Below are positions 7,748 to 16,506 of a stretch of 64,000 bases of DNA, piece by piece (the stretch's first letter is position 1; every line of letters starts with the position of its first letter). The DNA lies in contig NZ_JAAXYC010000001.1 of NCBI RefSeq assembly GCF_018619185.1, forward strand, positions 1 to 64,000, written 5' to 3'. A program made the position numbers and the translations under genes. The stretch comes from Streptomyces sp. McG3. Lineage in GTDB: Bacteria > Actinomycetota > Actinomycetes > Streptomycetales > Streptomycetaceae. The notes beneath the pieces were generated by a model. That model ran no database searches and was not told the DNA's origin. It was given only the letters and a program-made list of their open reading frames with translations.

Positions 7748-10700
7748 TCAGTGGTGGGCCGGCACGGTGGCCGGGTCGCCGATGACGACCGCGATCCGCC
7801 GGTCCCCCTCGTAGGGCTCCCTGCTGTGCGCCATCCGCAGGTTGTCCACGACGAGGAGGTCGCCCGCCCGCCACGGCTCGCGGAGCGTGTGCTTCTCGTA
7901 CACCGCGTTGATCGTGAGCACGGTCTCCTCGTCGAGGCCCGCGCCTTTGCCGTAACGGCTGTTGAAGGGCAGTCCGGCGTCGCCGAACTCGAACATGAGG
8001 TACTCGCGGACGATCGGGTCGAGGGTCCACTCGTTGAGGAAGGCGATCTGGTTGAACCAGCCGCGCCGGCCGGTCACCGGGTGGGTGAGCACGGCGGCGG
8101 CGTACTGCCGGGTGAGCAGGTCCCCGTTGGACTGCGGGCGGCACTCGATGCCCCGCTCCGCGCAGTAGGCCTCGATGGCCGCGCGGTCGGTCGTGCCGAA
8201 GGCGTCCTCCAGGCCGACGCCCACCGTGTCGGTGTAGTTGCGGTCGACGAGCCAGCCCTCGGCCTCGAAGCGCGCCACCAGCTCGGCGGGGAGCGCCTCC
8301 AGGACGTCGGCGGAGTCGGAGACACCGGTGGCGCCGCCCGATTCGGGTGCGGTGAGGCAGGCGAAGAGCAGGGTGCCGGGCACCTCACGGGCGTAACTCA
8401 GCTCGTGGTGCATGCACATGGGCTGGTCGACGGGCCACTCGGAGGAGGTGTACACGCCGTCCGCGAGCCGTTGCCTCGGCGCGAAGCCCTCGCGTTCGGT
8501 CATCACCTGGTGCAGGAGTCCGCGGCCGACCCGGCCGACGGTGTCCGCGTCCCGCAGGCCGAGGCCCCGCACCAGCAGCGCACCGTGCTCCGCCACCGTG
8601 GCCCGTACCCGGCCGGCGTTCTCCGCCGCCCAGGCCGCCGGGTCCTCGGGGGCCGGGCCGTCCAGGGTGAGCACGGCGGGCCGGCCCTCGGTCCTGACCA
8701 CGTCGAACGGTGCCGCTTCCAGGGAGGTACGGGGCAGGGCGGCGGATCCGGCGGACGCGCCGTTCGTGGCGGGAGTCTCCCGGCCGCCGTCCGCGGGCGC
8801 GTCCTCGGTGCGGGCCTCCGGATCGTCGAGGAACGCGGCGAGGGCGTCGAGCCTCGGGCGCCGCACCACGTCGCGCAGGGTGAAGGCCCGCTCCATCCGG
8901 ACGACGAGCCGTACGGCGGAGAGGGACGTGCCGCCCAGCAGGAAGAAGTCGGCGGTGCGGCCGATCCGTTCCACGGGCAGTTTCAGCACGGCGGCCCATG
9001 CCTCGGCGAGCCGCAGTTCGGTGCCGGGGCGGGGCGCCTCGTACGCGTCGGCGTGCTCCTGCTCGGCGACCAGGGCGAGTTCGGCGGCGAGGGTGCGCAG
9101 GGCGCGCTTGTCCGTCTTGCCGTTCGGGGTGAGCGGCAGCGCGTCGAGGGGCTCGAACCGGTCCGGCACCATGTACGCGGGCAGCGCCTGTTCCAGCCGC
9201 TCGCGCAGGGCGTCGGACGGCTCGGCCGAGCCGACCTGGAAGCCGACCAGATGGCGGCCCCGGTCGGGCGAGTCGACGACGACGACCGCACCGTCGCGGA
9301 CTCCGGGCAGCCGCAGCAGCTGGTTCTCGATCTCCCCGATCTCGATGCGGAAGCCACGGATCTTGATCTGCGCGTCGCGCCGGCCGAGGAACTCCACGGA
9401 GCCGCCCGGCAGCCGGCGGCCGAAGTCGCCCGATCGGTAGAGCCGCTGACCGGGCCGGTGCGGATCCTCGCCGAAGGCCTCCGCGCTGCGCTCGGGGTCG
9501 TTGACGTACCCCCGTCCCACGCAGACGCCGGAGAAGACGATCTCGCCCGGCGCGCCGAGCGGTACCGGCCGCAGGTCCTCGTCGACGACGTACACGGAAA
9601 CGTTGCCGACCGCGTGCCCGAGCGGGACCGAGTCCCATACCGGCACGGAGGTCATGACCTCGTGGTTGGTGTCGTCCGACGTCTCCGTGAGTCCGTAGGC
9701 GTTCATCAGGGAGATGTGCGGGAAGCGCGCGAACCACCGGACGGCGAGTTCCTTCTTCAGCGCCTCACCGGTGACCGAGACGCAGCGCAGGGAAGGCAGC
9801 GCCCGGGGGCGTTCCTCCAGCCGGCTGAGCACCACCTCCAGATAGGAGGGGACGGCCTGGAGCACGGAGACCCCGCCCCGCTCGATCGTGTCGAGGTAGC
9901 GGTCGACGTCGAGGACGGCCTCCTGTTCGACGATCAGGGTGCGTCCGCCCACGACCAGGGCGGCGACCAGCTGCCACAGGGAGATGTCGAAGGACTGCGG
10001 TGCGGTCTGGGCGACCACGTGGCCCGCGCCGATCCCCTGGTCGTCGATCTTGGCGTACAGATGGTTGAGGAACCCGGCGTGCTCGCACATCGCTCCCTTG
10101 GGCTCGCCGGTGGAGCCCGAGGTGAAGTACAGGTAGGCGAGCCGGCCGGGACCGACGCGCACGCCCGGGTCGTGGATGGGGCGGTCCTCGGCGAGGGCGG
10201 CGCCGACGTCGAGGAGTTCGACGCCGGACGGCGCGGCCCGCCGCGCGTGGTCCGGGCCGCCGTCCTCGGTCAGGACCAGCCGGCAGCCGCTGCGGACCAG
10301 GGTGCGGGACATCCGGTCGACGGGGGCGTGCGGCTCGATCGGCAGATAGGCGGCGCCGGCCTTGAAGACGCCGATGACCGAGGCGAGCCAGTCCAGGTTG
10401 CGCTCGGTGACGACGGCCACGACGGCCTCGTCCCCCAGGTCCCGGGCCAGGAGCGCGTGGGCGATCCGGTTGGCCCGGGTGTTGAGCTCCTCGTACGTCC
10501 AGGTGTCCTCGCCGTGCACGGCCGCGAGGTCCAGGGGCCGCAGCGCGACCTGGTCCTCGAACAGTTCATGGAACCGCTTGTCGGGCAACTCCCTCGCCGG
10601 ACCCGCGAGTTCGACTATCTGATGGTGGAGTTCGGCAGCGGACAGCAGGCTCTTGCCACGGGCCCGCGCGTCCGGCTCCGCCACGAGCCGGCCGACGGCC

Positions 10701-11230
10701 GCGAGGTAGTACCCGGCGATCCGGCCGGCCGCTTCGGCGTCCAGCACGTCGGTACGGTGGCGGATCAGCAGCGCGAGACCCTCGGGGCCACGGCGCAGCG
10801 CGGCCGTGAGCACGGTGTCCGTGAGCGGCTCCGCCTGCTCCCCCTCCGTCCGCCCCAGGTCCAGTACGGCCTCGAACGCCGCCTCGACGGGGGTGGCGGC
10901 GGCCTGTCCGGCGGCGGCGAACAGCTCGCGCCAGGTCTCGCCCCGGAGCGAGAGGCCCACCGGGCGGAGCGCGTCGGCCCGTCCGGGCGCACGGTAGCCG
11001 CTCACCACCGAGGACTCGCCGCCGAGAGCGGTGAGGACGGCGGTGTGGGCGGCGAGCAGGAGGGCCTCCCAGCCGACGCCCGAGCGGCGGGCGAGCAGCC
11101 GGACCCGGGCGGCGAGCCGGAGCGGGACCGGGCGGATCAGATCCTCGTGCGCGGTCCGCGCCGGCTGACCGGGCGGCGGAGGTGGCACCCAGCGCGGGAC
11201 GGTCCGCTGGGGTGTTCCGGTCACGGTCAT
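7748..11230 (-). CDS. Stand-alone A-T-TauD fusion with an N-terminal half condensation domain
   Basis: This 1160-residue protein activates an amino acid, holds it on a carrier domain and probably oxidises it there. Residues 1-215 resemble the C-terminal lobe of a condensation domain, without the HHxxxDG lobe. The A domain covers about 216-735 (FTSGSTG near 373, GYGD-type core, PNGKTDK near its end). The T domain has LGGTSL (Ser about 765). The TauD/SyrP-like Fe(II)/2-oxoglutarate oxygenase covers 850-1160, with ligands in MHHELSY (about 941) and A-H-S plus the 2-oxoglutarate Arg in G-D-R-R-I. The specificity residues read DIWQSTADDK. The two acidic residues suggest a substrate with a side-chain amine, such as diaminopropionate. 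The start overlaps the isomerase stop (ATGA). It is the only visible A domain able to serve the A-less modules. Confidence 0.88.
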   Translation of the reverse strand: MTVTGTPQRTVPRWVPPPPPGQPARTAHEDLIRPVPLRLAARVRLLARRSGVGWEALLLAAHTAVLTALGGESSVVSGYRAPGRADALRPVGLSLRGETWRELFAAAGQAAATPVEAAFEAVLDLGRTEGEQAEPLTDTVLTAALRRGPEGLALLIRHRTDVLDAEAAGRIAGYYLAAVGRLVAEPDARARGKSLLSAAELHHQIVELAGPARELPDKRFHELFEDQVALRPLDLAAVHGEDTWTYEELNTRANRIAHALLARDLGDEAVVAVVTERNLDWLASVIGVFKAGAAYLPIEPHAPVDRMSRTLVRSGCRLVLTEDGGPDHARRAAPSGVELLDVGAALAEDRPIHDPGVRVGPGRLAYLYFTSGSTGEPKGAMCEHAGFLNHLYAKIDDQGIGAGHVVAQTAPQSFDISLWQLVAALVVGGRTLIVEQEAVLDVDRYLDTIERGGVSVLQAVPSYLEVVLSRLEERPRALPSLRCVSVTGEALKKELAVRWFARFPHISLMNAYGLTETSDDTNHEVMTSVPVWDSVPLGHAVGNVSVYVVDEDLRPVPLGAPGEIVFSGVCVGRGYVNDPERSAEAFGEDPHRPGQRLYRSGDFGRRLPGGSVEFLGRRDAQIKIRGFRIEIGEIENQLLRLPGVRDGAVVVVDSPDRGRHLVGFQVGSAEPSDALRERLEQALPAYMVPDRFEPLDALPLTPNGKTDKRALRTLAAELALVAEQEHADAYEAPRPGTELRLAEAWAAVLKLPVERIGRTADFFLLGGTSLSAVRLVVRMERAFTLRDVVRRPRLDALAAFLDDPEARTEDAPADGGRETPATNGASAGSAALPRTSLEAAPFDVVRTEGRPAVLTLDGPAPEDPAAWAAENAGRVRATVAEHGALLVRGLGLRDADTVGRVGRGLLHQVMTEREGFAPRQRLADGVYTSSEWPVDQPMCMHHELSYAREVPGTLLFACLTAPESGGATGVSDSADVLEALPAELVARFEAEGWLVDRNYTDTVGVGLEDAFGTTDRAAIEAYCAERGIECRPQSNGDLLTRQYAAAVLTHPVTGRRGWFNQIAFLNEWTLDPIVREYLMFEFGDAGLPFNSRYGKGAGLDEETVLTINAVYEKHTLREPWRAGDLLVVDNLRMAHSREPYEGDRRIAVVIGDPATVPAHH

Positions 11231-11946
11231 GGCTCTCTCCTGTCGGACGGGCCGCCCTGGTCCGGGACCACCGCGGTGAACGGGGGCGCGTCGAACGGCG
11301 CGTCGCTGCGGCCGTCCCACTCCTCGCCGCGCACGGCGGACACGAACGCCCCGACCCGCTCGGCGCCCCAGAACGCCTCACGGCCGTGCATGAAGAACGG
11401 CACCCCGAAGGCGTCGTCGTGGTAGGCGGCGATCAGGCACTCCACGCCCCTGATCCGCAGGTCGGGGTCGTCGACCGCGTCGGCGACCGACGGGTCGAGG
11501 CCCAGCTCGCCCGCGATGCCGGCGATGGTCGAGCGCTCGGCGAGGTCCAGGCCCTGGTTCCAGCGCGCCCGGTAGGCGAGGTCGACGAACTGACGGCCCA
11601 GGCCGCGCTCCTCGGCCGCGAGGTAGGCGAGGTGCGACACCTCCCAGTGCGGGGCGCGGTCCACCGGCCAGGTCACCTGCCAGCCACGGGCGTGCGCCCA
11701 GCGGCGCGCGTCACGCAGGATGTAGAAGTTCTTGGAGCGGTGCATGGGCATCACCGGCAGGGTGACCCCGGCCTCGGAGAGCAGGTGGGTGGACTCCTCG
11801 TCCGGTTCCCAGTAGGGAATCCACTCGATCCGGTCGAGCACGTCCGGGTGCTTCTCGCTGAGGTCGCGGTAGGCGAACCACGAGTACGGGCTGCGCAGCG
11901 AGAAGTACCATCGGGGGTTCTTCTTCCGGCGGGCGGCGCTGCTCAC
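11227..11946 (-). CDS. DsbA-fold isomerase (2-hydroxychromene-2-carboxylate isomerase family)
   Basis: This 239-residue thioredoxin-fold protein has SPYS at 19-22 in place of the CxxC of redox-active DsbA. This is the signature of the glutathione-dependent isomerase branch (N-terminal W-Y-F-S-L-R-S-P-Y-S). It is embedded between the ketoreductase and the A-T-TauD gene with 4-nt overlaps on both sides (GTGA start at 11946). Proteins of this family accompany highly reducing type II PKS sets that make cinnamoyl lipids, where they are linked to double-bond E/Z isomerisation. That role for a polyenoyl thioester is inferred here from context. Confidence 0.82.
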   Translation of the reverse strand: MSSAARRKKNPRWYFSLRSPYSWFAYRDLSEKHPDVLDRIEWIPYWEPDEESTHLLSEAGVTLPVMPMHRSKNFYILRDARRWAHARGWQVTWPVDRAPHWEVSHLAYLAAEERGLGRQFVDLAYRARWNQGLDLAERSTIAGIAGELGLDPSVADAVDDPDLRIRGVECLIAAYHDDAFGVPFFMHGREAFWGAERVGAFVSAVRGEEWDGRSDAPFDAPPFTAVVPDQGGPSDRREP

Positions 11947-12686
11947 AGGGCGATCCCCCCGTCTATCTGGAACACGGATCCCGTGATGTAGCTGGCGCGG
12001 TCGGAGGCCAGGAAGGCGACCAGTTCGGCGACTTCACCGGCGGTGCCCATCCGGCCGAGCGCGACGCCCGCGAGGGCCTCGTCGCGGAACTTCTCGGAGA
12101 CGGCGGCGACCATGTCGGTGTCGACGAAGCCGGGCGCCACCGCGTTGACGCGGATGCCGTAGCGGCCGGCCTCCTTGGCCAGGGACCTCGACAGGCCGAT
12201 GATCCCGGCCTTGGACGCGGCGTAGTTCGTCTGGTTGGCGTTGCCGTAGACGCCCGCCACCGACGAGATGGTGACGATGCTCCCGCGCCGGCGCTTCATC
12301 ATCCCGAAGGCGACCGCACGGCAGACGTGGAAGACGCCGTCGAGGTTGGTGGAGAGGACGGAGGTCCACTCGTCGTCGGACATCATCACCAGCGCCTTGT
12401 CGCGGGTGATGCCGGCCGAGGGGACGGCGGCCTCGATGGGGCCGAGGTCCTTCTCGGTCGCGGCGACCCAGTCGCGTACGGCGGCGGCGTCGCTGACGTC
12501 GACCCTGCGGTGGAGCACCCGGGCGCCCAGCGCCTCGGCCTCCTTCGCCAGGATCTCCGCCGTCTCCGACTGCGAGCGGTAGCAGAAACTGATGTCGTAG
12601 CCGTCCTCCGCGAGCTTCAGCACGGCGGCACGGCCGATTCCGCGGGAACCCCCGCTGATCAGGGCCACGGGCCTGGTGTCGGTCAT
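11943..12686 (-). CDS. 3-oxoacyl-ACP reductase (FabG-like)
   Basis: This is a short-chain dehydrogenase of 247 residues. It has the NADPH-binding motif G-G-S-R-G-I-G (12-18), catalytic Ser142, Tyr155 and Lys159 (N-Y-A-A-S-K), and the FabG-type tail ending Y-I-T-G-S-V-F-Q-I-D-G-G. It should reduce the 3-keto group after each condensation of the cluster's type II PKS. Its ATG overlaps the stop of the preceding dehydratase gene (ATGA). Confidence 0.92.
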   Translation of the reverse strand: MTDTRPVALISGGSRGIGRAAVLKLAEDGYDISFCYRSQSETAEILAKEAEALGARVLHRRVDVSDAAAVRDWVAATEKDLGPIEAAVPSAGITRDKALVMMSDDEWTSVLSTNLDGVFHVCRAVAFGMMKRRRGSIVTISSVAGVYGNANQTNYAASKAGIIGLSRSLAKEAGRYGIRVNAVAPGFVDTDMVAAVSEKFRDEALAGVALGRMGTAGEVAELVAFLASDRASYITGSVFQIDGGIAL

Positions 12687-13204
12687 CGGACGGCCTTTCC
12701 TGGGGACGACGGGGTGGTGGGCCGCGTTGCGGCGGGGTCGGCGGGGCGAAGCAGTTCCGCGGCGCGGAAGGCCATCACCATCCGCGTCACGGTCATCACG
12801 GTGTCGTCCCCCCGGTGGCTGCTGCCCTCGAAGATCACCGAGTCGGTGAGGGACCGGGTGATGCTCACCCGGTGCTCGATCACGTCGCCCGGGAGGACGG
12901 GCAGGTGGAACGCGGCGTCCGCGACGGAGCCGAACAGCATCACCTGGCCCTGCGGCGCTTCGGCGACCGCCGAGGCGAGGAGTCCGGCCGACTGGCCCCA
13001 GGACTCGATGAGCAGGGACGGCGGGTAGTCGAACGGGGCGTCGGCCGGTATCCCGGCGTAACAGGGCTCGTTGAGCGTGATCGCCTTGACGGTACGGATC
13101 CGCTCGCCGGGCACGAGTTCGGTCACCCGGTCCACGAGCAGCATCGGGTAGCGGTGCGGCAGCAGGTCGGTGACCCGGGGCAGGGCGGGTGCGGGCGCGG
13201 TCAT
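12683..13204 (-). CDS. FabZ-like dehydratase subunit lacking the catalytic histidine
   Basis: This 173-residue hotdog protein starts with the FabZ-like LPHRYPMLLVDRV (15-27). The second FabZ box is altered. The usual G-H-F-P is G-I-P-A (51-54), so the catalytic His is missing, while the helix Glu is kept (IES, Glu67). The adjacent gene (13201-13605) encodes a small hotdog with the His. The pair may form one working heterodimer, as in HadAB-type dehydratases. The start overlaps the stop of the upstream gene (ATGA). The proline/threonine-rich tail after about 150 looks unstructured. Confidence 0.82.
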   Translation of the reverse strand: MTAPAPALPRVTDLLPHRYPMLLVDRVTELVPGERIRTVKAITLNEPCYAGIPADAPFDYPPSLLIESWGQSAGLLASAVAEAPQGQVMLFGSVADAAFHLPVLPGDVIEHRVSITRSLTDSVIFEGSSHRGDDTVMTVTRMVMAFRAAELLRPADPAATRPTTPSSPGKAVR

Positions 13205-13605
13205 CGCTCACCTCGGGCGGTCGTGTAGCGCAGCCGTACGGTGGCGGCCTTGCCCCGCTGGGTGACGGCCACGGCGTCGCAGCGCAGGCCGGCCTCCGTG
13301 GGGCGCCACGTGAGGGTCAGGTGGAGGGTGTCTCCCGGGTAGACGGCCCCGGCGAACCGTGCCGACTCGACGGCGGCGAGGTCGGAGGGGGCCGGGGCGG
13401 CTTCCCCGTCGGTCGCCGCCCGCTGCACGCACTCCAGCACGCAGACTCCGGGGAAGATCGGGAAGTCGGGGTAGTGGCCGGCGAAGACCGGTTCGCTCTC
13501 TGCAACCTCGGCCCGCGCGACGGCGGTCAGACCGTCCTCGGTCCGGGACTCCACCCGCACCTCGGCGGCGACCGGGCTCACCCGGGTCCGCGGGGCGGCG
13601 GTCAT
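13201..13605 (-). CDS. Small 3-hydroxyacyl-ACP dehydratase subunit (hotdog)
   Basis: This 134-residue hotdog protein has A-G-H-Y-P-D-F-P-I-F-P-G-V (His44) and L-E-C (Glu58). Both catalytic residues of the FabA/FabZ family are therefore in place. It lacks the LPHRYP box that its neighbour at 12683-13204 retains. The two proteins are complementary halves of the usual FabZ signature, and their genes overlap by 4 nt. The expected role is dehydration of 3-hydroxyacyl-ACP to the 2-enoyl form. There is no enoyl reductase in the window, so double bonds would be kept. Confidence 0.85.
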   Translation of the reverse strand: MTAAPRTRVSPVAAEVRVESRTEDGLTAVARAEVAESEPVFAGHYPDFPIFPGVCVLECVQRAATDGEAAPAPSDLAAVESARFAGAVYPGDTLHLTLTWRPTEAGLRCDAVAVTQRGKAATVRLRYTTARGER

Positions 13606-14699
13606 CGTGCGTCCCGGAGCTTCAGCACGGCGCAGGCGAGGGAGCCGTCGCGGTCGGCGGACGTCACCAGGGCGATGCTGCCGCCCGTACGGGGCGCGGC
13701 GGCGAGGACGGTGGCGATCTGGAACGAGCCGGAGGCGGCGGAGACGTCGCCGAGCCGGCCGACAGCCGGAATCCGCCGCACCGCCGCGTCCCCGCAGATC
13801 TCGCCGAGGACCTCACGCTCCACGTGGCCGAGGAGCCCCGGCGCGTCCGACGGGCTCGCGGCCCACACCTCGGAGGCCGCCACCCCGGCGGCCTCCAGGG
13901 CGGAGCGCACGCAGGCCTCCAGGGCCGGGCGCACCTGATGGCCGATGGCCACCCGGGTGCGCACGGCGAGCACCTCGGCGAGGGCGGGGCGGTCGGGGGT
14001 GACGGTGGAGGCCGGCTGGACCAGGAGGACGGCCGCGCCCTCGCCGAGCGCGACGTTGGGCGCCTCGGGTCCCCGGCTGTGCCTCTCCAGCCAGTACCGG
14101 GCGGCCGAGTACTCCTCGGCGGCGGCGCAGAGCACCGCGTCCGCGCGGCCCGAGGCCAGCAGCCGGGTGGCGTAGTTGAGCGCCAGCAGTCCGGCCGCAC
14201 GGCCGCCCGCGAGCGTGGTGTTGGGGCCCTTGATGCCGTACCAGATGGCGCACTGCCCGGCCGCGCAGTTCATCACGGCGTTGGGCATGACCGCCGGGTC
14301 CACGTCGTAGGGCCGGTCGCCCACGAGCGAGCTGCGGGTGAAGTCCATCATGCTGGCCGCGCTGCCGGTGGTGGTGGCCAGTACGAGGGCGGCGCGTTCC
14401 CCGGTCTCCGACTCCTTCACCGAACCGGGCTGGTCCAGGAGGGAGCCGACGGCGGCGACGGCCAGTCCGGTGACCCGGTCCATGGAGCGGGTGCCCTTCT
14501 TGCCCAGCACCTCCCGGGTCTCGAAGCCGGGTACCAGGTGGGCCCGGGAGGTGGGCACCTTCCAGCGGGCGGTGTCCACCGGGGCCACCGTGGAGCGCTG
14601 TTCGCGCAGTCCCTCGGCGAAGGCCTCGGCCCCGAGGCCGAACGGGGAGACCGCGGACCAGCCGGTGATCACCGGACGGTCGGTCACCGGGGTGCTCAT
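13602..14699 (-). CDS. Ketosynthase-like chain-length factor (second)
   Basis: This 365-residue protein has the thiolase/ketosynthase fold but no active-site Cys. At the aligned position, eight residues after the G-P, it has Arg167 in A-G-G-R-A-A-G. No H-G-T-G-T is present. This resembles chain-length factors of type II PKSs, where the Cys is usually Gln. It would pair with one of the two complete ketosynthases in the operon. The ATG overlaps the hotdog gene stop (ATGA). Confidence 0.82.
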   Translation of the reverse strand: MSTPVTDRPVITGWSAVSPFGLGAEAFAEGLREQRSTVAPVDTARWKVPTSRAHLVPGFETREVLGKKGTRSMDRVTGLAVAAVGSLLDQPGSVKESETGERAALVLATTTGSAASMMDFTRSSLVGDRPYDVDPAVMPNAVMNCAAGQCAIWYGIKGPNTTLAGGRAAGLLALNYATRLLASGRADAVLCAAAEEYSAARYWLERHSRGPEAPNVALGEGAAVLLVQPASTVTPDRPALAEVLAVRTRVAIGHQVRPALEACVRSALEAAGVAASEVWAASPSDAPGLLGHVEREVLGEICGDAAVRRIPAVGRLGDVSAASGSFQIATVLAAAPRTGGSIALVTSADRDGSLACAVLKLRDAR

Positions 14700-15703
14700 G
14701 ACGCCGCCTTGCGGGGGGTGGTGAGGGCCTCGACCGTGGACTGGTCGAACTCGGCCATCTCCCACTGGTTGGGGGCCGTCTCGTGGAGGTAGCCGTGGGT
14801 GATGGAGCCGGTGGCGGTCTTCACCAGGTGGCCGTCGCGCAGCACGTAGCAGTCCATGCGGCAGGTGTAGAGCAGGGTCTTGAAGACGTTCTCGACCGTG
14901 TAGACGGTGTAGAGCTCCTCCTCCATCACCGTCTCGTCGAGCAGCTCGATGCGCGACTGGGTCACGACGGGGATCCAGCCCCGGGTGTCGAGGACCTCCT
15001 TGATGGCCAGGCCGCGGTCGGCGAGGAAGAGGTCCTCGACCTCCTCCATCACCCGCAGGAATCCGGACATCTGGACGCGCTCGTTGAAGTGGCAGTAGAA
15101 GTAGCCCATGCGCCAGCGCCAGCCGAACGCGTTGGTCTCCCCGATGACTTCGCTCAGCACCGGGTCGGTGCTGGTGCCGCGGCCCGCGGTGAACTCGCCG
15201 TACGGTCGCGGGGCCGCCGCGATCTCCAGGCGCTCGCCGTCGCCCAGGCGGGCGGTGGTGAACCGCTCCAGGCCGGCCGGCCAGGGCTCCTCGGCGGTGA
15301 TGTGGTCGTCGATCCGCAGGGCGACCAGGATCGTCGAGCCCGCGCACTTGACCCGCTTGCCGTCGCGCTCGACGAACTGCTCGACCTTGAAGCGGAGCCG
15401 GTCGGCACCGTCCTTGGTCACCGGGGTGACCACGGCCTCGACCTCGTCGTCGACGGCGAGCAGGGCGCCGAGGCGGGAGTGGATGTCGACCACGTCGAAC
15501 CCGAGGCCGAACCGCCGGTACAGCTCCCCTACGGGCAGCCCCGCCTCTCTGAAGTGGTGGAGAACCGCTGCCTCGGCAACGTAGTTGATGTGCTTGAAGC
15601 CGATGGCGAAGCTGATGTTGTTTCCCTCGAAGAGGGGGCGCAGGCGCCCCGTCGTCGGGGTCTCCAGCAGCGCCGTGACAGCGGGATGGGGCGTCGGGCC
15701 CAT
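14696..15703 (-). CDS. Hotdog-fold protein, thioesterase/dehydratase-like
   Basis: This 335-residue protein is about twice the length of a single hotdog domain. The first half carries a YbgC/4-hydroxybenzoyl-CoA thioesterase-like segment (H-I-N-Y-V-A-E-A-A-V-L-H-H near 38-50). The second half carries a hotdog-like stretch from about 200 to 310. It is likely a double-hotdog enzyme acting on acyl thioesters of the type II PKS line, either releasing or modifying chains. The start is ATG at 15703 behind GAAGGAG. It lies 53 nt after the alpha/beta hydrolase gene, one of the few gaps in this part of the operon. The exact reaction is unknown. Confidence 0.6.
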   Translation of the reverse strand: MGPTPHPAVTALLETPTTGRLRPLFEGNNISFAIGFKHINYVAEAAVLHHFREAGLPVGELYRRFGLGFDVVDIHSRLGALLAVDDEVEAVVTPVTKDGADRLRFKVEQFVERDGKRVKCAGSTILVALRIDDHITAEEPWPAGLERFTTARLGDGERLEIAAAPRPYGEFTAGRGTSTDPVLSEVIGETNAFGWRWRMGYFYCHFNERVQMSGFLRVMEEVEDLFLADRGLAIKEVLDTRGWIPVVTQSRIELLDETVMEEELYTVYTVENVFKTLLYTCRMDCYVLRDGHLVKTATGSITHGYLHETAPNQWEMAEFDQSTVEALTTPRKAAS

Positions 15704-15756
15704 CACGGACTCCTTCGGGTCGGGGCGGATCGGGGTGGGATGAACGCGGGCCGGGA

Positions 15757-16506
15757 TCAGGTGACGGCCAACGGGTGTTCCGGGGTCCGGTCGAGGAAGG
15801 CGTGCACGGTGCTCGTGAACCAGGCGGGCCGTTCGAGCATCGGGAAGTGACCGCAGCCGGGGACGGTCAGCGAGCGGCCGGCCGGCAGCCGGGCGGCCAG
15901 CGTCCGCGCCTGCTCGGGGGGCGCGGACCGGTCGTCCCCGCCGCCGATGACCAGGGCCGGGGTCTCGATCAGGTCCACGCGGAACAGCGGTGTGCGCAGA
16001 TAGGCGTCGAAGAACCGGAGCCAGCCGTAGGGGCCGATCCACTCGGTCATCCGCCGGGCCATGTCCGCGAGCAGGTCCGCGTCGACGGTGCGGTCGGGCG
16101 TCCGCAGCCTGATCGACTCGGCCATGGTGCGCGGGAAGTCGGCCAGGGTCGGGGCGATCATGTCCCAGTGGAAGTCGTCCGCGTCGCTCCGGTAGAACGG
16201 GTTGACGAGGACCACGGCCGGCGGGTTCAGCGGGTCGCCGGCCGCCGCCCGGCGGCCGAGCAGGTCGAGCAGGACCACCGAGCTGAACGAGTGCGCCACC
16301 ACCACGTCCGGGCCGCCGGGCACGGCGTCCAGGACGTCCCCGAGCCGGGCCGCCGAGTCGGTCTCGTGCCGCCAGTCGGCGATGCCGCCGCTGTGCCAGG
16401 GCAGCCGGGGGGCGTGGACCGCCAGGTCCGCCGGCCAGTGCCCCTTCAGGCCCGACCAGATGGCCTCGTTGTTGGCGAGCCCGTGGAGCAGTACGACGTT
16501 CTTCAT
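15757..16506 (-). CDS. Alpha/beta hydrolase
   Basis: This is a 249-residue alpha/beta hydrolase. The oxyanion segment is L-L-H-G-L (6-10), and the nucleophile elbow is A-H-S-F-S (Ser73) rather than a strict GxSxG. An acid lies in G-G-G-D-D near 199 and the His in G-C-G-H-F near 220. It overlaps the chain-length factor gene (ATGA). Placed inside the acyl-chain gene set, it could release acyl groups from ACP. Alternatively it could move aminoacyl groups between carrier domains, as SyrC-like proteins do in other clusters, although those use Cys. Confidence 0.7.
   Translation of the reverse strand: MKNVVLLHGLANNEAIWSGLKGHWPADLAVHAPRLPWHSGGIADWRHETDSAARLGDVLDAVPGGPDVVVAHSFSSVVLLDLLGRRAAAGDPLNPPAVVLVNPFYRSDADDFHWDMIAPTLADFPRTMAESIRLRTPDRTVDADLLADMARRMTEWIGPYGWLRFFDAYLRTPLFRVDLIETPALVIGGGDDRSAPPEQARTLAARLPAGRSLTVPGCGHFPMLERPAWFTSTVHAFLDRTPEHPLAVT

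Noticed and set aside
11227-11946. Disulfide oxidoreductase (DsbA) for peptide cyclisation
   Set aside because: The CxxC site is SPYS, so there is no redox cysteine pair.
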